Origin: CAG-390 sp045531455
GTDB lineage: Bacteria > Bacillota > Clostridia > Oscillospirales > CAG-272
NCBI GenBank assembly: GCA_045531455.1
Contig: JAZSEA010000075.1
Location: 152,638 to 216,637, forward strand
Direction of reading: 5' to 3'
Length of the DNA stretch: 64,000 nt
In this document: piece after piece, positions 1 through 9,000 of the stretch
Position numbering within the stretch: position 1 is the stretch's first letter
How the letters are laid out: every line of letters starts with the position of its first letter
The notes under the pieces: model-generated
The model's database searches: none
What the model was told of the DNA's origin: nothing
The model's input: only the letters and a program-made list of their open reading frames with translations
Program-made: the position numbers and the translations under genes

Positions 1-207
1 TCTCTCAGACTTATTAGCCGCCAAAAGCTCGGAAACCTGCAAGTACAGAGATTTGTTTACACCTTTGAGTGTTTTCGATACGTCCTTATGTACTGTACTT
101 TTACTGATACCAAAATGTCGAGCGGTGCTTCTTACCGTTGCGTTATTTTCAAGCATGTAAATGGCAATCGATTCGCACCTTTCCTTACCCGGTGAAATAT
201 ATATCAT
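1..207 (-). CDS. spoIIID: Sporulation transcription factor SpoIIID, N-terminal 69 residues (cut by window edge)
   Basis: SpoIIID is a small DNA-binding protein that activates and represses mother-cell genes together with sigma-E and sigma-K. Reading the minus strand from an ATG at 207 gives an open frame through position 1, so only the C-terminus is missing (the family is about 80-90 residues). A helix-turn-helix centred on residues 26-42 contains the family wording ATVRSTARHFGISKSTVHKD, and the visible end reads NKSER, which occurs at the same place in Bacillus SpoIIID. An AGAGGT ribosome site lies 6 bases before the ATG. The gene is divergent from the methyltransferase at 285. The identification rests on residue-level similarity recalled from the family. 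Confidence 0.93.
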   Translation of the reverse strand, partial: MIYISPGKERCESIAIYMLENNATVRSTARHFGISKSTVHKDVSKTLKGVNKSLYLQVSELLAANKSER

Positions 208-284
208 AGCATTACCTCTGTTTGATTTTGCTACAATATATGTTGTTTTACCGCAAAAAATTCCATTTTAACGGAGACCGACGG

Positions 285-1052
285 ATGAATATATCGGATA
301 ACAAAATAATATTTGAGGGTATGACGTCCGTATCCGCGATAATCAACGCAACCAAGAACGGTACGGCAAGAAGAAAGATCTTCTCCGTATATTTTGACAA
401 AAACAAAATCAGAAAAGAGCGCGGAAGATTTTCTTTTTTGAAAATAGCATCGGAACAGTTAGGCTTCGAATTGAAGGTTGTTACCTCTGATGAGATAGCA
501 GAGCTATCTTCCGGAAAGACGCACGGTGGAATTCTTGCTGATGTCTCGGAGGCCGAATACAGAAATATTGAAGAACGAGATATTCCAGAATACGGCTTTT
601 CCGCAATAATCGAAGGTGTCGAAGATCCCTACAGTCTCGGATACTCTCTCAGAGCCCTCTACGCTTCCGGCTGCACGAATGTAATTCTACCGCACCATCT
701 TCCCGTTGCCGCTGATTCGACGCTCTGTAAGGCTTCTGCGGGTGCCTCAGAGCTACTCAACATCTTCCTCGGAGACACCGCAGAGATTGCTTCGAAATTC
801 AAGGCTAACGGATATAAGATAGCCTGCGCTGCTATTCCTGACTCTGTTCCCTGCTACGACGCTGATCTTTCCTACCCGATACTTCTTGTAATCGGAGGAG
901 AAAAGCGCGGTATATCTTCCAAGCTTCTGGCGATGAAAGATATCAATGTCAGAATTCCCTACGGGATTGATTTTATGGGATCACTCTCAACATCCTCCGC
1001 GGTATCAATTCTCGCATACGAGGTTCTCCGTAAAAACATTTCTTCAAAGTAA
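285..1052 (+). CDS. TrmH/SpoU-family RNA 2'-O-ribose methyltransferase
   Basis: Predicted SAM-dependent 2'-O-methyltransferase of the SPOUT (TrmH/SpoU) class acting on rRNA or tRNA in the cytoplasm. The three SpoU motifs are visible in the C-terminal two thirds: EDPYSLGYSLRALYASG (motif 1), LLVIGGEKRGIS (motif 2) and VRIPYG...SLSTSSAVSILAYE (motif 3, knot region). In motif 1 the usual Asn-Leu-Gly is Ser-Leu-Gly, and motif 3 has SLSTSS instead of SLNVS, so the substrate or efficiency may differ from typical RlmB. I chose the ATG at 285 because ACGGAG precedes it; an in-frame ATT/ATG extension back to 222 has no ribosome site and is hydrophobic junk. The nucleotide target cannot be assigned from sequence. 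Confidence 0.85.
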   Translation: MNISDNKIIFEGMTSVSAIINATKNGTARRKIFSVYFDKNKIRKERGRFSFLKIASEQLGFELKVVTSDEIAELSSGKTHGGILADVSEAEYRNIEERDIPEYGFSAIIEGVEDPYSLGYSLRALYASGCTNVILPHHLPVAADSTLCKASAGASELLNIFLGDTAEIASKFKANGYKIACAAIPDSVPCYDADLSYPILLVIGGEKRGISSKLLAMKDINVRIPYGIDFMGSLSTSSAVSILAYEVLRKNISSK

Positions 1053-1100
1053 TTTATTCTTTCCCGTTTTCATATATTTATAAAAAACGGAGATAGAATC

Positions 1101-1718
1101 TTGAATAACGAACCGATTTATCAATATCAAGGTAGTCACGGAACTTTACTGAAAATTTCCTCCGAGCGAAGCAAAATTTTATTATTTTTTCTTCTCGGTA
1201 CATTTGCGTCAATTACATTTTCTTTACTATTCGAAAAATCCTATACTCCGCGTGAGATCTCATATTTTCGATCTATATTCTTCTCGGATCTCAACGCTTT
1301 AAAAAATTTATCAAGTGGATTCAGATCTGTAATTTTTCACGCGATTCCCACGATCACAGAGCTTACTTTTATATTAATAGCTTCTGTTTCATACTTTTCA
1401 AAGAAGCTGTTTCGCATCATTTCTTTGCTCGGCGGAGCAATGCTCGGCAGATCACTATCGTGTTTGATCTATTTCGCTCATTTAGATCATATTTCTACAT
1501 TTTCCTGTATTATCATCGCCTTCTATTTCTTTTCGGTCAACGTCGCTTTCCTTGTTTTCGCATTCGCGTGCGAAGCTTATTCCCTTGAATTTGATTACTC
1601 ATCAGACAGACTGATGACCGAAAAGAATTTCAAACATTTCTCGGAATACTTATCCTCTGTAGGTTCAGTTATTCTTTTTGCTATTATTAAAATAATCGTT
1701 CTTATTACGATACAATAG
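1101..1718 (+). CDS. Multi-pass membrane protein of unknown function (205 aa)
   Basis: Not recognised with confidence. The protein has about five hydrophobic segments (near residues 26-44, 78-97, 103-120, 130-155 and 186-203) separated by short basic or polar loops. The start is TTG at 1101, preceded by CGGAGAT at a suitable distance. It lies 48 bases after the methyltransferase and 22 bases before the DUF624-like gene, so the three are probably co-transcribed and end at the terminator at 2673. Its length and its position beside spoIIID recall the sporulation protein SpoIIM, but I see no motif that would decide this, and the resemblance may be only in hydrophobicity. Confidence 0.6.
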   Translation: MNNEPIYQYQGSHGTLLKISSERSKILLFFLLGTFASITFSLLFEKSYTPREISYFRSIFFSDLNALKNLSSGFRSVIFHAIPTITELTFILIASVSYFSKKLFRIISLLGGAMLGRSLSCLIYFAHLDHISTFSCIIIAFYFFSVNVAFLVFAFACEAYSLEFDYSSDRLMTEKNFKHFSEYLSSVGSVILFAIIKIIVLITIQ

Positions 1719-1740
1719 ATCATTACAGAAAGGCAACAAA

Positions 1741-2664
1741 ATGTCAAGTCAAAAGAAGTTCAAATTATTCGATATGAACAAGGACGGCCCCGGTGTTTCA
1801 AAGGACGAAAAACCATTTGTCCCCAACCTCATCAGTATGCCGAAATTCTATTTCAGAAATTTCTCAAGAATTCTTTCGTTGAATTTTCTGATGCTCCCCT
1901 TGTTGCTCATACCGCTTGCAATTGTATACATTTTCATTGTAGCACCTACTACACCTTCCGAAACGAGCATATTATATTCAACTCTCTACGGGTCGCAGGT
2001 TTTAGGTGAAAGCCCTCTTTGGTCAACGCTTCTGGGCGCTTACGGAATTCAACTTAATCTGCCCACGTTTTCACCTGCTATTATTTGGGTCATGTTGATC
2101 CTTGCAGTAATTTTTGCAGTAATCTGGGGTTGGATCAACGTAGGAGCGGCATATTGCACGAGAAATATGCTCAAGGGTGATCCCGTGTTTATGACAAGCG
2201 ACTTCTTCTACGCGATCAAAAGAAATCTTTGGTCGGGTCTGCTGCTTGGCCTGATCGACGTCGGAATCCTTGAAATTCTGATCATTGACTTCGTTTACTT
2301 TTCACGCATAGGCGGAAGCTTTATGCTTGATACGTTCTACATCGTTACTTGCGGACTTTGTATCATTTATTTCTTCATGAGATTCTACATATATCTTATG
2401 CTTATAACGTTCGATATCAAGATTTCGAAGATATTCAAGAACGCGCTGATTTTCTCGGTTCTCGGAGTTGGCAGAAATCTGATGAGTCTGCTCGGTATTG
2501 CTGTTCTCATCGGAATCAACGTTGCTTTGATACTTTTACTTGCTCCCATAGGGATCGTTGTACCGATCATACTTCCGATGATCTATCTCTTGCCCAGCAT
2601 CAACCTGCTTGTATCCTACGGCGCATATCCCGTAATCGAGAAATACATGATAAAGGAAGATTAA
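1741..2664 (+). CDS. DUF624 (YesL-like) integral membrane protein
   Basis: Integral membrane protein with a roughly 40-residue cytoplasmic N-terminus and about six membrane segments. The middle shows the DUF624/YesL pattern: a Gly-Ala-Ala-x-Cys-Thr-Arg-Asn segment followed by an acidic-aromatic stretch (KGDPVFMTSDFFYAIKRN) that joins two membrane helices. Family members often accompany carbohydrate ABC transporters, but there is no transporter here, so the role is unknown. AGAAAGG lies before the ATG. The stop codon overlaps the stop of the convergent deacetylase gene by 4 bases (2661-2664). Confidence 0.75.
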   Translation: MSSQKKFKLFDMNKDGPGVSKDEKPFVPNLISMPKFYFRNFSRILSLNFLMLPLLLIPLAIVYIFIVAPTTPSETSILYSTLYGSQVLGESPLWSTLLGAYGIQLNLPTFSPAIIWVMLILAVIFAVIWGWINVGAAYCTRNMLKGDPVFMTSDFFYAIKRNLWSGLLLGLIDVGILEILIIDFVYFSRIGGSFMLDTFYIVTCGLCIIYFFMRFYIYLMLITFDIKISKIFKNALIFSVLGVGRNLMSLLGIAVLIGINVALILLLAPIGIVVPIILPMIYLLPSINLLVSYGAYPVIEKYMIKED

Positions 2665-3392
2665 TTCCCTATAAGCTCGGACACCGTAACAAAGCGGTAT
2701 CCGAGCTTTTTTAGTTTGGGTATCACTTCAGTAAGAGCCTCTGCTGTATGAGATTCACCGCAAATATAATCGTGCATAAGAATAATCGAGCCGTCCTCAA
2801 CGTATTCGTATATTTCTTTACAAATGTCTTTTGCCGAAGTACCTGCCCAATCACGTGTATCAATACTCCAAAGAACCACGGAATAACCTCTTTCAGCGCA
2901 TACATTGGTCAAGGTGTCGTCGTAAAGTCCTCCCGGCGGGCGAAAGAGATGAGAGCTATACTCCGAGTGGTTAAAAATTACGTCGTCGCACAGGTCAATC
3001 TCGCGCTCCATAACAGATCTCCCTTTTCCTCCGAGATATTTATGAAAGAAAGTGTGATTGCCGATCTCGTGACCTTCTCTGATTATCCGTTCCACGACCT
3101 CTTCGTTTTGAGAAGCGTTTTCTCCCACAACAAAAAATGTTGCTTTGATGTCGTTTGACTTTAGAATATCAAGAATCTCAGGAGTTTTAGTCGGATGCGG
3201 ACCGTCATCGAATGTTAATGCGATATAGTGTCCGTCGGGTTCACCGAATGTGTATACAGGACAATTTGCTACACCGTCGTCAATCCCGATACAGCCAACC
3301 GAAAGAGTTTTAATCACGGCAAGAGAAAACAAGCAGAATCTTTTAATTCTTCGAAATCTCATTATAAAGCTCGTCAAGCGTACCGAATTCAT
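2661..3392 (-). CDS. Polysaccharide deacetylase, NodB domain (peptidoglycan GlcNAc-type)
   Basis: Predicted extracytoplasmic metal-dependent N-deacetylase acting on peptidoglycan or another GlcNAc polymer (carbohydrate esterase family 4). A hydrophobic N-terminus (about residues 18-33) looks like a signal anchor. The NodB motifs are all present: TFDDGPHPT (catalytic base and metal Asp), GHEIGNHTFFH (metal His pair), FRPPGG, WSIDTRDW and IILMHD (catalytic His). I start at the ATG at 3392 because AGGAG lies 8 bases upstream; an internal ATG at 3362 is a possible alternative. The gene overlaps the end of the pdaA-like gene by 50 bases and is probably translated from the same transcript. Its last codons also encode the plus-strand terminator at 2673-2712. 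Confidence 0.85.
   Translation of the reverse strand: MNSVRLTSFIMRFRRIKRFCLFSLAVIKTLSVGCIGIDDGVANCPVYTFGEPDGHYIALTFDDGPHPTKTPEILDILKSNDIKATFFVVGENASQNEEVVERIIREGHEIGNHTFFHKYLGGKGRSVMEREIDLCDDVIFNHSEYSSHLFRPPGGLYDDTLTNVCAERGYSVVLWSIDTRDWAGTSAKDICKEIYEYVEDGSIILMHDYICGESHTAEALTEVIPKLKKLGYRFVTVSELIGN
2673..2712 (+). terminator. Rho-independent terminator of the 285-2664 gene cluster, inside the opposing CDS
   Basis: AAGCTCGGA (2673-2681) pairs with TCCGAGCTT (2700-2708). An inner ACCG/CGGT helix extends the stem after a C/A mismatch, with an 8-base loop, and the structure ends in TTTTTT (2707-2712). It lies entirely within the last codons of the deacetylase on the minus strand. Confidence 0.88.
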
Positions 3393-4143
3393 ATCCCCTG
3401 CTCCTCATTTCATCAATTACGTCGCCGAGAATTTGCGCATTGACCGAAGACGTCGGATGCAACAACAGAACTGCACCGTTATGAATATTGTCAAGTATCT
3501 TCTTCTTTGCATATTCAGGGGATGGCTGATTTGCATTATCCCAATCTGCGTAAGCGAAACTCCAGAATACCGTTTTATAACCAAGACTGCTTGCTTGTTC
3601 AAGGTTTAATCGAGAAAATCTGCCCTCTGGCGGTCTGTAAAACCTTCGTATCTCTTCACCTGTCAATTCACGATAAGCATCATTCAGTTGATTTAACTCT
3701 TTTTCAAATTCTGTTTTGTCGGTTATTTTAGACATATCCTTGTGGTGAGCTGTGTGATTACATACATAATGACCTTCATCTGTCATTCTTTTGACAAGGT
3801 CGGGATTTGTTTTGACTAAATTGATAAGAATAAAGAAGGCTCCCGGTACATTCTTTTCCTTCAACACATTAAGGATCTTCGATACATTACCGTTTTCGTA
3901 CCCCGCATCAAAAGTCAGATAGGCGACCTTGCGAGCATCCTCAACTTCACGTTTTGTATTAAGCCATATGCCGTCATAATCGTTAATAAACGAGAATTCG
4001 GAAGGCAGCGGAGGCTGCTTGTTATCGGATACTCTCTTACAGTACCACGAATAAGCTTCCTCTTTTGCAGTTGCCTCTAAATTAATTCCGCTCAATAAGA
4101 TCAAAGAAGACAGAACCAAACTGATCTGTTTTAAAAATTTCAT
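3343..4143 (-). CDS. pdaA: PdaA-like peptidoglycan muramic acid deacetylase (spore cortex)
   Basis: In Bacillus, PdaA removes the acetyl group from muramic acid after CwlD cleaves the stem peptide, which leads to muramic delta-lactam in the spore cortex. The protein (266 aa) has a signal peptide (KQISLVLSSLILLSG), then the PdaA signature: a QPP segment near residue 43, TFDAGYENGN, the family phrase PDLVKRMTDEGHYVCNHTAH, RFYRPPEGRFS and VLLLHP. These match PdaA better than generic NodB deacetylases. The start at 4143 follows a strong GGAGGAG; a longer frame to 4230 would run through the upstream terminator. The gene sits near spoIIID, in keeping with a sporulation role. Confidence 0.87.
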   Translation of the reverse strand: MKFLKQISLVLSSLILLSGINLEATAKEEAYSWYCKRVSDNKQPPLPSEFSFINDYDGIWLNTKREVEDARKVAYLTFDAGYENGNVSKILNVLKEKNVPGAFFILINLVKTNPDLVKRMTDEGHYVCNHTAHHKDMSKITDKTEFEKELNQLNDAYRELTGEEIRRFYRPPEGRFSRLNLEQASSLGYKTVFWSFAYADWDNANQPSPEYAKKKILDNIHNGAVLLLHPTSSVNAQILGDVIDEMRSRGYEFGTLDELYNEISKN

Positions 4144-4220
4144 TTTTCTCTCCTCCTTTTCGTGATTATGATGCCCTATAATCAATAACACAAACGAAAC
4201 AATTATTCCATACACAACCA

Positions 4221-4261
4221 TAAAAAACACAACGTCTCGCGTGAATTGCGAGACGTTGTGT
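4221..4261 (-). terminator. Strong Rho-independent terminator of the pyrH-polC operon
   Basis: ACACAACGTCTCGC (4227-4240) and GCGAGACGTTGTGT (4248-4261) form a perfect 14-bp stem with a 7-base loop. On the minus strand it is followed by TTTTTT (4226-4221). It lies 6 bases past the stop codon of the last gene in the operon. Confidence 0.95.
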
Positions 4262-4267
4262 AAAAAA

Positions 4268-6040
4268 TTATTTTTGTGTTTTTATATCGATATAAATCGG
4301 ACAATGGTCCGAAGCATCAATGATATAATCGTTGATCAGAGTATTGTAGAAAAGTACCTTTGAAGAGGTCTCCTCGAGAAACGTGATGTGGTCGATCGAC
4401 TCATAGGTGCTAGTTGCTACATCGCTGAATAGAGTGTGGTAGGTTTTACAAGCTCTTTTAATCGTTTTTGCATTTGTTTTTGCATCAACGAATCCGGATT
4501 CGGAGAGGAATGTCTTGTACTCGCTGGTGCTCTCAGAAGCGTTATAGTCACCGCAAGCAAAAACGTCGGCATTGTATTTAGCGCGGAATTCTGTTGCAAG
4601 CTTTGCCATTTCCTTTGCCTGGATCATTCTGTTGGAAGCTCTCTCTGCACCAACGTCCCAGTGAGTACTGAATACTATGTACCTTTCATTGGTAGCGATC
4701 GACTCGAATACGCCCCAAACAACCGAACGAAGTCTTTCGCTGTTGCCAACCGAATAGATATGAATTCCTTCTTCGATCAGCTTTGTTGTTTCCTTGTTAT
4801 AGATAAGGGTTGTGTAAGTTCCCTTACCGGATGGTGTTTTCTTTCTTGTGAAGGAATAAGTGTCACCGATATATTCCTGCAGGATAGGATACCAGGCATT
4901 GGATACTTCCTGAAGAGCCGCGACATCTGGTAGATAATTCAGTATGGTTGCCGATACTCTGATATCTCTGCCACTCATAACCGCTGCCGCATCCCATTCC
5001 TCTGAAAGGATGTTGAACGACATAATTCTGGTATCTGCGCCTTCTGCAAGAACAGTACTGTCGCCTCCTCCGAATGAGTTAAAATTATACGCGATATTTA
5101 CTGGAAGATTGAGCGATACGAGATTGCCCGTTCTGATAAAACGAGAGGCAAACGTATCAACCGCACTCTTGAGCGAGCCTTCCGTAGAAGCCGCAAGAAG
5201 GATCGAATCGTCGGAAGTTACGATCTCGTAACCAAGACCGTTAAGCTTGGAGTAATCGTATTTGAATCTTGATTTGTCAGAGAGTACGCCGACTATGATC
5301 TCAAAACCGCTCTTAGGCTCTGTTTCGCAAATAACTTCCGGCTTGAAGTCGTATGCCTTGTTAAAAGCCTTGGCAACACTTTCCGCGAGGCTCTTGTTCT
5401 TTCCCGCCTTGTCGTACACGATCTTGAATTCGGGAGCAACAGCAGAGTCGCCCCAGATATGCGAAGAAGAAATTTCATAGAGATAATCTCCTCCGGTATA
5501 AACGACCTCGTCAATGCCGGTCTCCTCGTTCTTTACGACAGATGTATTATCTGCGAAATAATCAAATCCTATCTTGAGGTCCTCATAGTTGGGCGCAACG
5601 ATTACGATTTTATTGTTTGCGCAGACCTTGACTGCACAATCTCCGAAGCCAAGTGCTACATCAGCGATGACACCAAGAGTCGCCTCCCTGCTTGTAAGTC
5701 CGACGATGATCTCGGGAGCATCCGCAGAGGGAGCCATACTCGGCATTGTCCAGTCAGCAGAGATCGAAAAGGAAAGGTCGAATTTCTTATTGAGCACGTT
5801 TTTAAAATCAACAATAAGGTCAACCTCTTCCTTGGACGCATCGATAAAGCGAATGAAGGAATAGATCTCTTCCCCGCCGGATGCGATCACAACATCTTGG
5901 CTTTCCTCCACGGTTTCAACAGCCGAAGATTCTTCGTGAGCGGAAGTCTGTTCCTCTTCAACGTCATTAGTGCAGGACACTAAAGATAAGCAAGAGATCA
6001 GCATTATCAAAGAAATCAGTAAAGAAATAATTCTTTTCAT
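4268..6040 (-). CDS. Lipoprotein with C-terminal endonuclease/exonuclease/phosphatase domain
   Basis: A secreted, lipid-anchored protein of 590 residues. The N-terminus has a signal peptide ending in the lipobox LVSC, followed by an acidic Glu/Ser-rich linker. Two related modules follow, each with a PEIIVG-like or FEIIVG-like strand (about residues 105-190 and 235-320), resembling the small alpha/beta domains found before the catalytic domain of some glycoside hydrolases. The C-terminal 250 residues form an EEP fold: RIMSFNILSE, VAALQEVS (metal Glu), FSTHWDV (His), FACGDYNAS (Asp/Asn) and SDHCPIYIDI (Asp-His). Such domains cleave phosphodiesters or phosphomonoesters, for example nucleic acid, sphingomyelin or inositol phosphates; the substrate is unknown. 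AGGAG lies 7 bases before the ATG at 6040. Confidence 0.8.
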   Translation of the reverse strand: MKRIISLLISLIMLISCLSLVSCTNDVEEEQTSAHEESSAVETVEESQDVVIASGGEEIYSFIRFIDASKEEVDLIVDFKNVLNKKFDLSFSISADWTMPSMAPSADAPEIIVGLTSREATLGVIADVALGFGDCAVKVCANNKIVIVAPNYEDLKIGFDYFADNTSVVKNEETGIDEVVYTGGDYLYEISSSHIWGDSAVAPEFKIVYDKAGKNKSLAESVAKAFNKAYDFKPEVICETEPKSGFEIIVGVLSDKSRFKYDYSKLNGLGYEIVTSDDSILLAASTEGSLKSAVDTFASRFIRTGNLVSLNLPVNIAYNFNSFGGGDSTVLAEGADTRIMSFNILSEEWDAAAVMSGRDIRVSATILNYLPDVAALQEVSNAWYPILQEYIGDTYSFTRKKTPSGKGTYTTLIYNKETTKLIEEGIHIYSVGNSERLRSVVWGVFESIATNERYIVFSTHWDVGAERASNRMIQAKEMAKLATEFRAKYNADVFACGDYNASESTSEYKTFLSESGFVDAKTNAKTIKRACKTYHTLFSDVATSTYESIDHITFLEETSSKVLFYNTLINDYIIDASDHCPIYIDIKTQK

Positions 6041-6058
6041 AATCATTCTCCTAAATTA

Positions 6059-9000
6059 TCAAATAATATCAAAAAGCGATATCTGATCGGTTTCGCTGAG
6101 ACCGTCAAGAATTCCGTTAGCACGCAGAGTATCGATAACTCCCTTATTCGCCTTTCCGCGGAGCTTGAGGTCTTCTACCGAGAAGAAGGGTTCTTCATCG
6201 CGCGCAGCTGTAATATTCAGAGCTGCGCTGAGACCGAGGCCGGGAAGCGCGATCAAGGGCATACGGATATTGCCGTTTTCAGGAAGGAATTCCTTGGCGT
6301 GAGAATACTTGAGGTTAACGGGAAGGAATCTGATACCTCGGAGCATAGCTTCGTGTGCAAACTGAAGTGCACCGAAGGTGTCCTTGTCCTTCTGTGTTGC
6401 TTCCTTGCCCATCTTGTCGATCTCAAGCATCTTGCGGTAGACTGCATCTCTGCCCTGCGCTACGATCGAACCGTCAAATCCATCGGGCGCGACGGAAAGA
6501 ATCGCGCAATAGAAGGCAACCGGCTGGTGAACCTTGTACCAGGCAAGTCTGATTGCAGACATAACGTATGCCGCGGCGTGAGCCTTAGGGAACATATACT
6601 TAATCTTCTTACAAGATGCTATGTACCATTCCGGAACGTTATGAGCAAGCATATCCGCTTCCCATTCGGGAGTAAGACCTTTACCCTTACGTACGCTCTC
6701 CATAATTTTAAAGGAGGTAAGGTTTTCCATACCGTATCTGATAAGGTCGAGCATAATACCGTCACGCGTTCCGATAACCTTGGAAATATCACATATTCCA
6801 TCTTTAATCAGATCCTGCGCGTTACCAAGCCATACATCGGTACCGTGTGTAAGCCCCGAGATCTGCATAAGATCAGCGAAGTTTTTCGGTTTAGCATCGA
6901 CAAGAACTCCTTGGATGAAGTTAGTGCCAAACTCGGGGAGTCCGAGTGTACCGACCATAAGTCCGAGCATCTTTGTCTCGTGCTTATCTCTGTCCTTCTG
7001 AGGGATTCCGAGAGGTTCCGTCGATTCAAAGAGTGCATAGATGCTTCGGTCGTTCATAGCAACCTGATCGATCATTATTCCGCTGTACTTTTCAAGATAC
7101 TTGTACTTAGTCGGAATATCGTGTCCGAGCTCGTCAAGCTTAAGAATAGTATCGTGGAGATACGAGAAAGCAAAGTGAGTGGTAACTATATCTGATTTAG
7201 GATCGTCGGCGGGGTGTTGAATGGGGGTAAATTCGTACACGTCACGATCTCTCGGTACAACGATAATACCGCCCGGATGCTGACCTGTTGTTCTCTTGAC
7301 TCCGACACATCCGCTGATAATTCTATCAACTTCAGCACGGCAAAGCTGCTGCCCCTTGCCCTCAAAATATTTCATTACAAAACCGAACGCAGTTTTATCT
7401 GCCAGAGTACCGATCGTTCCCGCCTTAAAGACGTTTTCGGCTCCGAAGAGTTCCTCGGTAAACTTATGTACCTTTCCCTGAACCTCGCCCGAGAAGTTCA
7501 GGTCGATATCGGGAGATTTGTCTCCCTTGAATCCAAGGAAAGTCTCGAATGGTATATCCTGACCGTCCTGTTCAAGCGGTGTTCCGCAGTTCGGGCAATT
7601 TCTTGATGGCATATCGAAGCCCGAGCCCGCCTGGAGAGGATTGGAGAAATCGTTATACTGACACTTTTTACAATAATAATGCGGAGGCAGAGGGTTAACC
7701 TCTGAAATACCCGCCATAGTTGCGACGAAAGAAGATCCAACAGAGCCTCGGGAACCTACAAGGTAGCCTTGGCTTTCGCTATAATGTACAAGACGTTCCG
7801 CGATAACGTAAAGAACCGCATAACCGTTAGAAATAATAGAATTGAGCTCTACTTCTAGTCTCTTCTTAACAAGATCGGGAAGATTCTCTCCGTACATAGA
7901 TCTTGCGCGAGTCCAGCACTTTTCTCGGAGCTCTTCTTCTGCGCCTTCAAGGTGAGGAGGATATGAACCGGCGGGAATGGGCCTGATGGGCTCGATCTGA
8001 TCGGCTATATCGTTTGTGTTCTTTACGACAATTTCAAAAGCTTTTTCCTCGCCGAGATATGCAAACTCCTCGAGCATCTCATCGGTAGTTCTCATATAGA
8101 TTGGTGTAGGCTTATCGGCGTCCTTGAATTTGAGTCCCGCAAGAAGAATTCTTCTGTAGAGCTCGTCCTCGGGGTTGATGAAGTGTGCGTCAGAAGTTGC
8201 AACTACCGGTTTTCCGAGCTTTTCGCCGAGAGCGACAATTCTTCTGTTTATATCCCGAAGTGCTTCTTCGTCGGGAAGTTCGCCTTCTTTAATAAGATAC
8301 ATATCGTTTCCGATCGGTTGTACCTCGAGATAGTCGTAATAAGATGCGATCTCTTCTATCTCTGAGTCTCCCTTATTATCAAGGATCGCGCTGTAAAGCT
8401 CACCTGCAGAGCAAGCCGAACCAATGATAAGTCCCTCGCGATATTTATCGAGCTCGGACTTGGGAAGTCTCGGTGTACGATGATAATAGTTCAGATATCC
8501 CATAGAGATAAGTCTGTAAAGATTCTTGAGACCAACAAGGTTCTTGACAAGAATTATCATATGATAGGTCTTAAGCTTTAGAGGATCGGCATTGACCTGG
8601 ATGTTGTTTACAAGAGTTGCAAATTCCTCGATATCGAAAAGCTGCATCTTTTTGACCATCTGGAAGTAGATCATAGTCAGCATTTCCGCATCATCTACTG
8701 CCCTATGGTGATTAAAGTTTCCGAGATTATAATACTTGGCAAGTACGTCAAGCTTATGAGATTTAAGGTCTGTATTCAGATATCTCGAAAGACCGACGGT
8801 ATCAAGATACGGCGAATCAAAAGGGATATTCAGTTTCTTAGCCGCCGCACGTACAAATCCGACGTCAAAGTCCGCGTTATGCGCGATTAGTAGCGATTTC
8901 CCGCAAAATTCAAGAAATTCTGGCAGAACATCAGCGATCCTTCTTGCATCTTTTACGTCATCATTAGTGATCGAGGTCAATTCTGTGATCTCGGCAGAGA

